From NCBI GenBank assembly GCA_026770615.1, contig MU631398.1:157405-172209 (forward strand): a DNA stretch of 14,805 bases, read 5' to 3'. A program made the position numbers and the translations under genes. This document shows positions 6,485 to 13,789 of this stretch, one piece after another. The number at the start of each line of letters is the position of its first letter. Positions within the stretch are counted from its first letter, which is position 1. Source of the stretch: Pavlovales sp. CCMP2436 (lineage: Eukaryota; Haptophyta; Pavlovophyceae; Pavlovales). Under the pieces are notes generated by a model. That model was not told where the DNA came from. It saw nothing but the letters and a program-made list of their open reading frames with translations, and made no database searches.

Positions 6485-9400
6485 TCAGGTCGCGGCGGCC
6501 GGGGGCTCGCCCTCGGTCCACTGGGCTGTCACCGCGGCCACCGGGCTCACCAGGGGCTGCGAGAGCGCAGGGTTGGCGACACCACGCGTATGCTTGCCTC
6601 TCCGGGCGAGCGCGGCAAAGAGCGCTCCCTCGAGATTCATCATCGGCTTCTCGACGAGCAGGTAGGAGCAGTAAGAGAGGGCGTACGAGAGCATGAGCAC
6701 CGTGAGGTAGTTCACGGTGATATCGAGGCGCGAGAACGTTTTGTAGTCGAGTGCGGAGAAGTAGAGCCAGAAAATCACAACCAAGTGCCACAGGCTATGG
6801 GCGGAGAGAGGAGGGGTGGTGGGGAGGAAGCACAGTCCAGGGGAAAAGGCGTGGGAGGAAGTCAGCGCGCGCCGACGGTCTGGCGGGCAGCGGGCGGAGG
6901 GGGGCGAGGGGGGCGGTGCGCGCACTAGGCGCCGAAGCTCAGCTTGGCGAGCGGCTGCCAGATCTTGGCTCGCAGCAGCTCGCGCACCATCCCGCCGCGG
7001 CCCGGGATGAACCAGAGCGAGAGGCCGATCAGACCGACCGCCCACAGCTGGCGCTGCGTTGCCTAGTCGGAGGCAATGGTATACGTATGATCAGCCTTTT
7101 TTTTTGTGTGTGCCAATGTGAGTGGTCGGTCTGAAAGACCTATCGCTCTGCCAGTGCCCGCATCTGTCTCTGCTCCACGAACAAGCACCTCAAGCATATC
7201 AATAGCTATGAAAATAAAGCTCATCAAGCACAATTGTAGTGGAAGCATTAGTATGTAATTTTTGTCAGTGATGGCCCTTCAGCTGAATGGGCGCAGCATG
7301 AGGTACCTGCTGGCACGGCTGATTCACTCCTTGGAGTGACGTCATTATGAACCGACGACAATGTTACAATGATACAGTATGTTAGAGAAGTATAGTGGAG
7401 CAGTTACATTGTACGTGTCCTTCTGCCACTGCGCCCACTCCTGCGCGCTGCGCTCGAACAGCCCGCCGCTGCGCAGGTCGGTCCACGGGAGCACAAAGAT
7501 GGCGACGAGCAGCACGCCGCCCCCCACGCAGCAGCCCACCTCGCGCCAGCTCGCAGGCGCGGGCCCGGTTTGCGACGGCGCTCGCCCGATTGCGGCCGGG
7601 AGCGCGTCGCCCGCCGCGTGGCGCGCGCGGCGTGCACGCTCGTGCAGCCAGATGCCGAAAAGAGCGCCCACTGCATACGTGCCCTGCGGTTAGTTAGTTG
7701 GTATGACCCTTCAACACACCCGCAAACGCCCTAGTGCCCTGTGGTTTCCCCATGGGTGATTGGCACTCGAAATTAGTTGGACTTCGGAGCTTTGTGGGCG
7801 AGAGAAAAGAGAAAAAGAGGAAAAAGAGGAAAAAAGGGAAATAGTGAAAAGAGAGCGGGAAAAAGTTTTAAAAAACCCACCCGAACCCCATCAGTCCCTT
7901 CCATGAGTACTGGTCGAATTACCCAGCGTCGACCAAGTCAGTGAGTGAATACCACTCGTTGAACCATGCTGGGCCGTTAATACTAAATTACCTAATAATA
8001 AATTAAGTACCTAATAATAAATTACCTGGCGTGTGTACGGTTGTCCGTAGATGTGATCCGCGTTGGCGGGGTCGAGGCAGGTGATGTCCGCGCGGAAGAC
8101 ATGAGACAGTACACCGGCGCTGACCTGATATTTTAGAAATAGTGCTTTTTAGAAAAAGTTCTTTTTAAAAATAGTTCTTTCTAGAAATGGTTCTTTTTAG
8201 AAATGGTTCTTTTCAGAAATAGTTCTTTCTAGAAATAGCTCTTTTAGCGCCCCCCGACTTGCAGCCCGAAGGCACACGGGCATGACATTAATGCAGGAGC
8301 CAGGTCTCGGTTCTTGTTTAATCCCTCGCCGGCGGGGGATTAACCAATGCGGGTTTTAATTCCGAATAACTTTGAAGTGTCAACTAGTTCTTAACCAATG
8401 CGATTCATATTTTTCTAGCAACCGAGACCTGGCTCCAGCAGAGTACAATAAGAATACGAATACGAATAAGTATTAGAAATGATCATCATCATAATGACGA
8501 GAATGAGAATAGGAAAAATACGAATGAGCATAAGAACAGTAGCAATAAGAATAAGAATGTGCTGTCACTAGTATTACTACCGCACTTGAGTGCACTGACG
8601 CTCTCAAATATCAAGCTTACAAAACATAAAAATACAAAGAAGTATATAAACAATATAAAAATACATAAACACAGAAAATAAAAACAGAACAAAACAATCA
8701 AGTTACCGCGCTGGAGAGCACCGACACGCCGAAGAGCGACGTGACCCACCGCGGCGCCGACGGGTACCACGGAAGCAAAAGCTAATTTCAATTTGATTGA
8801 TCATGTATAGTAATGTACAGATAATACAGTCAGATGCCAGCCTGGATTCCTCTTTGTCATTTGCATGACACATCCGACGCGCGCGTGTTGCTTGCATGTG
8901 TAAAGGTTTTTTTTTTTTTTCATGTGTAGAAGCGTATTTTTAGATTTTTTTTTTACCGCGGCGGCGGCGAAGAACTGCATGTCGTTGGCCAGGTACCAGC
9001 TCCAGCCCATGCAGCCGGCAGTGCCCGCATGCCCATCCTCGCCTGACAACATACAAGTGATTCTATGATGATGATGATTCTTCTTCGTCGTCTGATTCAT
9101 TCTAAAAAGAAACATGTTAAATGAATCATAATAATAGTAATAAGATTAAAGCCGGCAGTGACCGTCTGCCCGTCCTCGCCTGACAACAACAGAACAGAAA
9201 GAACAACAACCTTATGTAATTTATTTAATTTATTTTTTTGAATAATAGTAATATCTAACTAATAATAGCAATAATAGCATTGCGATCACCCAGCAAGTTG
9301 TTCACGTAGAGCAAATTGGTCCACCAGGTTCGCTCGCACACGTTCCCGTCTCCGATCGACTGCGCCCACAGCGGGCCAGAGCCGAGCAGTGGCAGCGCGT

Positions 9401-11259
9401 ACGTGTAGAAGAACAGCACGTAGGCGTACACTGGCGTGAGCCTCAGGTATCGGTGCACGAGCGCGGTCGCCGTCTGCCCGAGTGCGCGCGCAACGCCCAC
9501 TGTGGAGGGTGCAGTATGTGGAGGTGGGAGTGCGTAAGTTTCTTGATCGGACAGGGTGTGCAGTGTGTAGATATCTAGAAGTACGTCCGTCCCTGACAGG
9601 TCTCCACCAGACCCACGCGTTGAGAAACACGTCTGCGCCATCTTATATTACTGATAGGGATTCAAACTGGTGTCTGACTGTTCTGAATGTTGTGCTGGTC
9701 TGAGCGCTGCGTCGCCCATCGCCTGCTGCGTGCCTATTATAAGATAATAATTTAACAATTTTTAAGATATTCTTTTCGACGAACATCATCTCTGCCCGTA
9801 TGCTCAGCGGGGTCATGCCCGTACGCCTTCGGGCTGCAAGTCGGGGGACGATAAAAGAACTATTCTTAAAAATCTCACCTGAGGTGCGCGGCTCGTCGGC
9901 GGCGCGCTTGTCGACGTGCGCGAGCAGGGAGAGGGCGCAGAGCAGTCCGCTCATGAAGAAGAAAGTATCCACCGCGGAGAACGCGCCCACGATGAGGGTG
10001 GCCTCGAAGCTCTGTAGGTATGCGCCAACGGCAGGCACCACGTTCTTGGAGGTGAAGGCCGCGATCAGGAACATGTGGCCCAGCCTGTGTGCGTGCGTGG
10101 GTGTGCGTGTGTGGGTGTGCGTGTGTGGGTGTGTGTGCGTGGGGGGGGGGGGGGGGGGGGGGGGGAGAGAGAGAGAGTCAGGCGAGGAAAGACGACGGTA
10201 GGTCGGGCCAAGTCAGTGTGGGCCCTCGGCTGTTCGCTCAATAGTATAATATATTCATATTCTTATTCATATTTATATTCAGGTGTGGGCCCTCGGCTGT
10301 TCGCTGATCGAGCTACTCATGGCAGACCAACTCACAGGCAGCAGGCAGCAGGCAGCAGACAGCAGGGCAGCAGGCAGCAGGGCAGCAGGCAGCAGGGGCA
10401 GCAGGCAGCAGGCAGCAGGTGGCGCGCACTCCACATAGCCGGTGGAGAGCACGCGCATTCCGTCCAAGAAATCGAGCTCGCCATCTTTCCGCGTGGCCAG
10501 CAGCCGGCGTGAGTTGCCGATCGCGTCCCAGTGCTCACACCAGGCAGGCGGCAGCGGCAGGCCGCGCGCCTCGCACGCCGGGCGCAGGGCGCTGTGGGCG
10601 AGCGTGCAGAGCAGCACGAGCGCGAGTAGTGCGCCGCTGAGAATGAATAGATTGCGCGCGCTGGGTGTCACCGTGTAGTCGGCATCCTCCGCGCAAAAAG
10701 ACTTGGACTTGACTGCGAGGTAGTCTAAGGCCTTGGAGAGAGCCAGCAGTGCCGCCGTGGCATTCGCCAATGCCGGAATCAGCGCGGCTGTCGCGTTGGC
10801 CGAGTCGAATAGCAGGAGCTCTTCGCACTTGTACCGGCGCAGGTAGTCGTGCACGGTGCATTGACGGGGCAGGCAGATGCCCAGAGATGGCCCGCCGAAC
10901 GCTCTGATGGTGCAGTGGTGCGAGGCCCGGTCGTCGATGCACAGCTCATAGTTCCCCATCTCCTTCCACGAACCCCACGCGCTGAGCGTATCCTTGTCGC
11001 CGCTCTTGAGCACCGAGAAGATCTCGTAGAATGGGAGCGGGCGAAGCAGCGGCGAGCCGGCCGAGGCCAGCTCCTGGAGCGAGGTCTGGTTGCATTGGCC
11101 CGACAAGAAGAGGGCGGCGCACTCAGCGAGCGATGGCGGCGGCTCGTCAGGTGCACCCGTCGGGCGGCCGCCGCCCCCGCCCCACTGCGCGTTTCCTAGC
11201 ACAGCACCGAGGAGCACGAGCAGAGTCGAGATCCGTCCGCCAAAATTTGCCCCCGACAT
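6485..11259 (-). CDS. NRF-domain acyltransferase-3 family membrane protein, nine exons
   Basis: The exons, in order, are 11259-10430, 10084-9879, 9499-9290, 9042-8957, 8781-8707, 8124-8026, 7683-7408, 7062-6926 and 6794-6485. All eight introns are GT-AG with matching phases (2,1,1,0,0,0,0,2). The product is 742 residues. It belongs to the NRF-6/OafA-like acyltransferase-3 family, multi-pass enzymes that move acyl groups across or onto membrane-side substrates; the substrate here is unknown. Residues 1-24 look like a signal peptide. Residues 45-190 are a Cys-rich NRF domain (C107, C116, C129, C134, C145; N-glycosylation sequons NQT and NAT), followed by a membrane segment at 203-222. The acyltransferase part begins FLDGMRVLSTGYVELGHMF and contains the family R-X10-H motif (R269-H280). 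An RYLR motif (362-365) follows. CMGWSWYLANDMQFF (426-440), LSFGAYLWH across the last junction, and VEKPMMNLEG near the end are typical. Small exons 4-6 are the least certain individually. Confidence 0.85.
6795..6925 (-). other. Acyltransferase intron 8
   Basis: The donor is GTGCGC and the acceptor CATAG, length 131 nt. Removal joins TA to C to form Tyr640 within SFGAYLWH. Without splicing, the frame would stop at TAG immediately. The sense strand is C/T-rich, with CCCC and CTCC runs. Confidence 0.85.
7063..7407 (-). other. Acyltransferase intron 7, carries a family-C repeat
   Basis: The donor is GTAACT and the acceptor ACTAG, 345 nt, phase 0. It contains the family-C copy at 7264-7362 in antisense orientation and a T run near 7098-7106 (plus strand). 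Confidence 0.8.
7264..7362 (+). repeat. Dispersed repeat family C, copy 2 (inside an intron)
   Basis: Matches 3428-3520 in ordered blocks, including GGTACCTGCTGGCAC and GAGTGACGTCATTATGAACC. It has a full TGACGTCA palindrome where copy 1 has TGACGTCG. Confidence 0.8.
7684..8025 (-). other. Acyltransferase intron 6
   Basis: The donor is GTAATT and the acceptor CGCAG, 342 nt, phase 0. On the plus strand, 7798-7868 is an almost pure purine stretch (GAGAAAA units), which is pyrimidine-rich in the sense direction. AATAATAAATTA repeats occur near 7990-8022. No gene. Confidence 0.8.
8131..8242 (-). repeat. Tandem array of a 16-bp unit, seven copies
   Basis: On the plus strand the units read TTTTAGAAATAGTTCT with substitutions, and seven units occur without indels. 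On the minus strand (AGAACTATTTCTAAAA) the array forms the 3' tail of the family-A repeat whose head is at 8247-8286. The other family-A copies have only about one tail unit. Confidence 0.9.
8247..8286 (-). repeat. Dispersed repeat family A head, copy 1
   Basis: On the minus strand it begins TCATGCCCGTG and continues CCTTCGGGCTGCAAGTCGGG. It matches the plus strand at 9812-9850 and 11381-11416, and is followed by the 16-bp tail units. Confidence 0.88.
8296..8436. mobile_element. 141-bp MITE-like element with 17-bp perfect terminal inverted repeats
   Basis: The left end is GGAGCCAGGTCTCGGTT (8296-8312) and the right end is its exact reverse complement (8420-8436). The arms extend about four more bases with one mismatch (TGCA/AGCA). 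The interior is non-coding, with a small palindrome (TAATCCCTCGCC against GGCGGGGGATTA, 8319-8342) and TTAACCAATGCG twice (8340-8351, 8392-8403). No convincing target-site duplication. It lies inside acyltransferase intron 5. A stable RNA hairpin is the alternative reading. Confidence 0.75.
8782..8956 (-). other. Acyltransferase intron 4
   Basis: The donor is GTAAAA and the acceptor AATTAG, 175 nt, phase 0. It contains sense-strand A runs (T runs on plus at 8907-8920 and 8946-8954) and a partial family-B match at 8827-8850. Confidence 0.75.
8827..8850 (+). repeat. Dispersed repeat family B, diverged fragment
   Basis: ACAGTCAGATGCCAGCCTGG then ATTCC matches the core of family B (ACAGTCAGACGCCAGCTTGA then ATCC) with a few substitutions. 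It lies inside intron 4. Confidence 0.6.
9043..9289 (-). other. Acyltransferase intron 3
   Basis: The donor is GTGATC and the acceptor TTGTCAG, 247 nt, phase 1. It is AT-rich with ATAATAGTAATA-type low complexity. CAGTGCCCGCATGCCCATCCTCGCCTGACAAC at the exon 4 acceptor is partly echoed at 9155-9187 (plus, GCCGGCAGTGACCGTCTGCC, then CGTCCTCGCCTGACAAC). That suggests a small duplication of the exon start and acceptor inside the intron. Confidence 0.8.
9155..9187 (-). repeat. Partial duplicate of the exon 4 acceptor region inside intron 3
   Basis: On the plus strand, GCCGGCAGTG at 9151-9160 and CGTCCTCGCCTGACAACA at 9171-9188 correspond to GCCGGCAGTG (9014-9023) and CATCCTCGCCTGACAACA (9034-9051). 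The copy carries its own CAG acceptor in minus-strand sense, so it could act as a decoy 3' splice site. Confidence 0.65.
9560..9740 (-). repeat. Dispersed repeat family B, long copy with adjoining block
   Basis: On the minus strand 9740-9642 reads GGCGATGGGCGACGCAGCGC, then CAGACCAGCACAACATTCAG, then CAGACACCAGTTTGAATCCC. It closely matches 12742-12832. A further block, 9613-9560 (GGTGGAGACCTGTCAGGGAC then GGACGTAC and CTAGATATCTACACA), matches 12617-12668. The two blocks occur in the opposite order here and at 12.6-12.8 kb. Confidence 0.85.
9812..9876 (+). repeat. Dispersed repeat family A, copy 2
   Basis: TCATGCCCGTACGCCTTCGG then GCTGCAAGTCGGGGGACG, followed by one tail unit (AAAAGAACTATTCTTAAAA). 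The tail ends directly against the intron 2 donor on the minus strand. Confidence 0.85.
10141..10165. repeat. 25-bp G homopolymer (poly-C in the sense of the host gene)
   Basis: An uninterrupted G run followed by GAGAGAGAGAG. In the acyltransferase transcript it is poly-C about 56 nt upstream of the intron 1 acceptor. Its true length is uncertain because such runs are error-prone. Confidence 0.9.
10216..10305 (+). repeat. Two 23-bp direct repeats inside intron 1
   Basis: GTGTGGGCCCTCGGCTGTTC followed by GCT occurs identically at 10216-10238 and 10283-10305, separated by AT-rich TATTCATATTCTTATTCAT-type sequence. It could reflect a local duplication or an insertion flanked by a long target duplication. 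Confidence 0.85.
10337..10420 (+). repeat. GGCAGCA minisatellite inside intron 1
   Basis: About twelve imperfect 7-bp units (GGCAGCA, with occasional extra G or an A variant) lie directly next to the exon 1 donor. On the sense strand it reads TGCTGCC, pyrimidine-rich. Confidence 0.9.
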
Positions 11260-11432
11260 CGCGCCAAATCACTGGAATTTGAAATCAGGCGTCGCGATGC
11301 GACGAGAGCAAGGATCGTGACGGAGAGACGACGCGGGGAGTAAGATAGCACATGAGACGACCGATGCGCGGACCCTTCCATGTCATGCCCGTGCTTCTTC
11401 GGGTTGCACGTCGGGGAAAGTTGAAGAACTAT

Positions 11433-11466
<34 letters not shown>

Positions 11467-11700
11467 TGTTTTTTTAATGTTTTATCGGCGGGCTCTGGCT
11501 CCGGTCATGGTGATCATGGGTGTGTGAACACGGACTTTCGAGGGCCACGCCGGAGGCGACTAAGCCCAGTTCCCACGACGCCAGTCTTTGGCCGCATGGC
11601 CGACTTTTATTCACTTTATTCAAAAAAAGTATTCCGGGCTCCGGCACAATCGTGGTGCCGACCGCGCCCCCCACCCAGGCGCCAGCCTCGACTCTCGTGT
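11260..11700. other. Region upstream of the acyltransferase, no gene seen
   Basis: Expected to hold the acyltransferase promoter and 5' UTR (minus). It contains the family-A copy 3 with its A run (11381-11466). No TATA-like motif is placed convincingly. Sequence to the right grades into the decayed zinc-finger frame. Confidence 0.6.
11381..11466 (+). repeat. Dispersed repeat family A, copy 3, ending in a 28-A tail
   Basis: TGTCATGCCCGTGCTTCTTC then GGGTTGCACGTCGGGG, then GAAGAACTATTATATT and 28 consecutive A (11439-11466). Head, tail unit and poly-A in that order suggest a retroposed SINE-like element. Confidence 0.85.
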
Positions 11701-12411
11701 ACGCCCCGAAGACGCGTTTGCCTGCAGCTCATGCCCCGGGGGCGCGTATGCCTGCAGCTCACGCGTGCGAGTGTGGTAAGCACTTCAAGAAGCTCATCAA
11801 CTTGGGGAGGCACAAGAGCGTGTGCGAACGGGGCAGACGAAGCAACGCGCACAGACGCGGGAGCAGAACGCTGCCCGGGCCAAGAGAGTCCGCGACGCAA
11901 GAGCGACCAACAGAGCATCTCCACCTTTCGTCAACTTGCATGGTGGTGGACTACGGGGCATCTCTTTCACGAGTCCGCTGCTGGAGAAGGCGTGTGCCTT
12001 GATGCTCCTGTCGAACCCGCCGCCAGGCTGCTGATTCGCTGTGCGGACGTGGCCGATGCAACGAGGGTCCTGGCCGCAGAGCCTTAGGAGAACCACGCAG
12101 CTCTGCAGCACATCGAGTACCTGCCACGCGGGGCGTGCGTGGCTGTTGCGCAGATCCGAGCGTGCTCGTCTGTCGCGCAGGGCTTCGCGATCAAGTTCGA
12201 GGAGATGGTGGTGCTCCGCAGCCCATTGGCATACGCGCACGCGCGCAAAAGATGGCTGTGGTCGGTCGTGCCGGCTGTCTTGCGCAAGCTCAAGGGGCAA
12301 ACCAAATCAACGATGTTCGTTTGCAGTAACGCCCAGGCGTCCGTCGGTGTTGCGCTCCACATTCGTGGGCAAGAATCACACGGGGAGATACAGGCCGTCG
12401 GAGAATATTAG
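11700..12411 (+). pseudogene. Decayed protein-coding remnant with a zinc-finger-like motif
   Basis: Protein-like sequence continues across three frames. A single finger-like motif (11766-11825) reads CECGKHFKKLINLGRHKSVC. The F-x5-L-x2-H-x3-C part fits C2H2/C2HC fingers, but the first cysteine pair has one intervening residue rather than two. A basic helical stretch (RTGQTKQRAQTREQNAARAK, from about 11825) lies in another frame. A third frame follows from about 11998 (LLIRCADVADATRV), interrupted by TAG at 12085-12087 and then open to TAG at 12409-12411 (HIEYLPRGACVAVAQIRACS, VVLRSPLAYAHARKRWLWS). At least two frameshifts and one stop indicate loss of function. A spliced gene is the alternative, but no good GT-AG pairs were found at the shifts. 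The family was not identified; a transposon origin is suspected from the neighbourhood. Confidence 0.45.
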
Positions 12412-13203
12412 TCTGCTTATTATGTGCTACAGGTGCGGCATGTGCGCAGGCGAGCTGCATTTTGAGACGAGCGAGAAGCAGCAGCGGCCGGCCAGCGCGC
12501 GCCTTTCAGAGAGTCGTCGATTGTCGTGTGTCTGATCAGCCTCAGTGGTGGGGACGGTATCCGTGTGCTCTGCTAAGGTCCCTTGATCCAAGCGTTCTCG
12601 CAGTGACGCTTGGGCCATGTGGAGACCTGTCTAGGGACGGACGTATTTCTAGTTATTTACACATTGGCCGGATTTGGCAGCGGTACATGAGTTGAACTTC
12701 ACTAAACAGTTTTGTACAAGATATAGAGCACAGCCGACTAAGGCATGCAGTGAGGCAATGGGCGACGCAGCGGTCAGACCAGCACAACATTCACAACAGT
12801 CAGACGCCAGCTTGAATCCCTATCATAAATATAGATCGGGGTGGCTGAGCTCTAGACGAACGTTAGATCAACCAGTGCTTCTTTATACATGTTGCGCCAA
12901 TGATGTGATACTTATGCGATATTTATGAGCAGGCCTTTGGGTCGAAATCCGAATTAGTGGCGCGATTCCGCACTTGGGAGGGATACGCCGATAGCCGAGC
13001 GCGCGAGCGCACGCCGCACGTCGGCTACCCCCATCGCCAACCTCAAAACGCCCTTGTCATCTGCCGACGCAGATCTGCGTGCGCACACAACACAAGCACA
13101 CGCGTGAGCTCGTGCCTTCTTGGTACCCGCGCAGGAGGATATTCAACCGAGGGAGCAATTGGGTGTAGTAAGCGGGCGAGCTCGCTATAAGGCGCGGGCT
13201 TAC
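12412..13203. other. Intergenic repeat-bearing stretch, no gene seen
   Basis: Holds the rearranged family-B blocks (12617-12668, 12742-12832). Short open frames on both strands show no recognisable protein. The GC-rich 12960-13190 has no domain that I can identify. Confidence 0.6.
12617..12832 (+). repeat. Dispersed repeat family B, long copy with block order swapped
   Basis: Block 2 (GTGGAGACCTGTCTAGGGAC then GGACGTATTTCTAG, 12618-12668) precedes block 1 (GGCAATGGGCGACGCAGCGG to CCCTATCATAAATATA, 12755-12832). Both blocks face the same way. In the copy at 9560-9740, block 1 precedes block 2. Confidence 0.85.
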
Positions 13204-13618
13204 CAGTCTCGCTCTGCATCTGAAGCCGTACCACGAGCTCGCCGTTCTCGCTCGACGCAGTTTGTGGCAGTCTGGCCCGGTGTCGCGTTCTAGTCGCGCT
13301 TGGACTGCGACGTCGCATTCCGTCGCACTCAGTGCTCAAGAAGATGACTCCGTGCAAGTCGAGGTCCCCATCCAAGCGACTTCCCGCTCCCCATCGATGT
13401 AAAGCACGACCATCTCGTTGATCGTCGCGTACGCGTGTGCGGCGAGCCACTTGGGTTTGCACACAGTGTTGCGCAAATGCTCAGCGACCTCGCGCGGGTT
13501 CACGATCTCGCCGCTCGCAGTCATGCACTTCCTCTTGATCGCCGCTCCGACGCCGTCCCACGGACCTCGCACATCCCAGTGCAAATTTGAAAACGGCACC
13601 CTTGTGTTGAATTTCGCT
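13204..13618 (-). pseudogene. Decayed transposon-like fragment with a DGxGxxxKR motif
   Basis: On the minus strand an open frame from about 13618 reads FSNLHWDVRGPWDGVGAAIK then RKCMTASGEIVNPREVAEHL and later INEMVVLYIDGEREVAWMG. It stops at TGA near 13336. A second frame continues to SSENGELVVRLQMQSETG, which meets a good GTAAGC donor (13202-13197). The DG-VG--IKRK motif resembles the HGKGxxDGxGGxxKR motif common in proteins of uncertain transposon origin in animals and algae. That match is from memory, not a search. No ATG lies at the left of the frame and a frameshift is needed near 13380, so it is called broken. A partial exon of a live gene is the alternative. Confidence 0.4.
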
Positions 13619-13789
13619 TTTTGTCACGATGGACGATGGGCCTAATTACGAGCTCTGGTGAAGCTTTGGTGCCGGGATATTCCCGATTCCAACCAAACCG
13701 AAATCTTCTGAAAATCTTACAAGATTCACTCACAAGGTCCAGCACCCACGACTTCCAGCTCTGTTTTCCGCTCGCCGCTCCTGTTCGAC

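Larger units (their letters stand above)
8125..8706 (-). other. Acyltransferase intron 5, the longest and composed largely of repeats
   Basis: The donor is GTAACT and the acceptor TATCAG, 582 nt, phase 0. From donor to acceptor (sense) it holds an A/T-rich stretch, the inverted-repeat element (8436-8296), a family-A head (8286-8247) and a 16-bp tandem array. The array ends a few bases before the acceptor. Confidence 0.8.
9500..9878 (-). other. Acyltransferase intron 2, filled by two repeat families
   Basis: The donor is GTGAGA and the acceptor CCACAG, 379 nt, phase 1. Family A (9812-9876) begins at the donor, and family B with its adjoining block (9740-9560) fills most of the rest. Confidence 0.85.
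10085..10429 (-). other. Acyltransferase intron 1 with minisatellites and poly-C tract
   Basis: The donor is GTGCGC and the acceptor CACACAG, 345 nt, phase 2. It contains, on the plus strand, a GTGTGCGT-type array (10086-10140), a 25-G run (10141-10165), a 23-bp direct repeat and a GGCAGCA minisatellite. Confidence 0.85.

Noticed and set aside
10337..10420. A CRISPR-like array
   Set aside because: The 7-bp GGCAGCA units have no spacers; it is a simple minisatellite.
10075..10512. A plus-strand protein through the minisatellites (145 codons)
   Set aside because: The frame is low-complexity Gly and Gln/Ser repeats inside acyltransferase intron 1.
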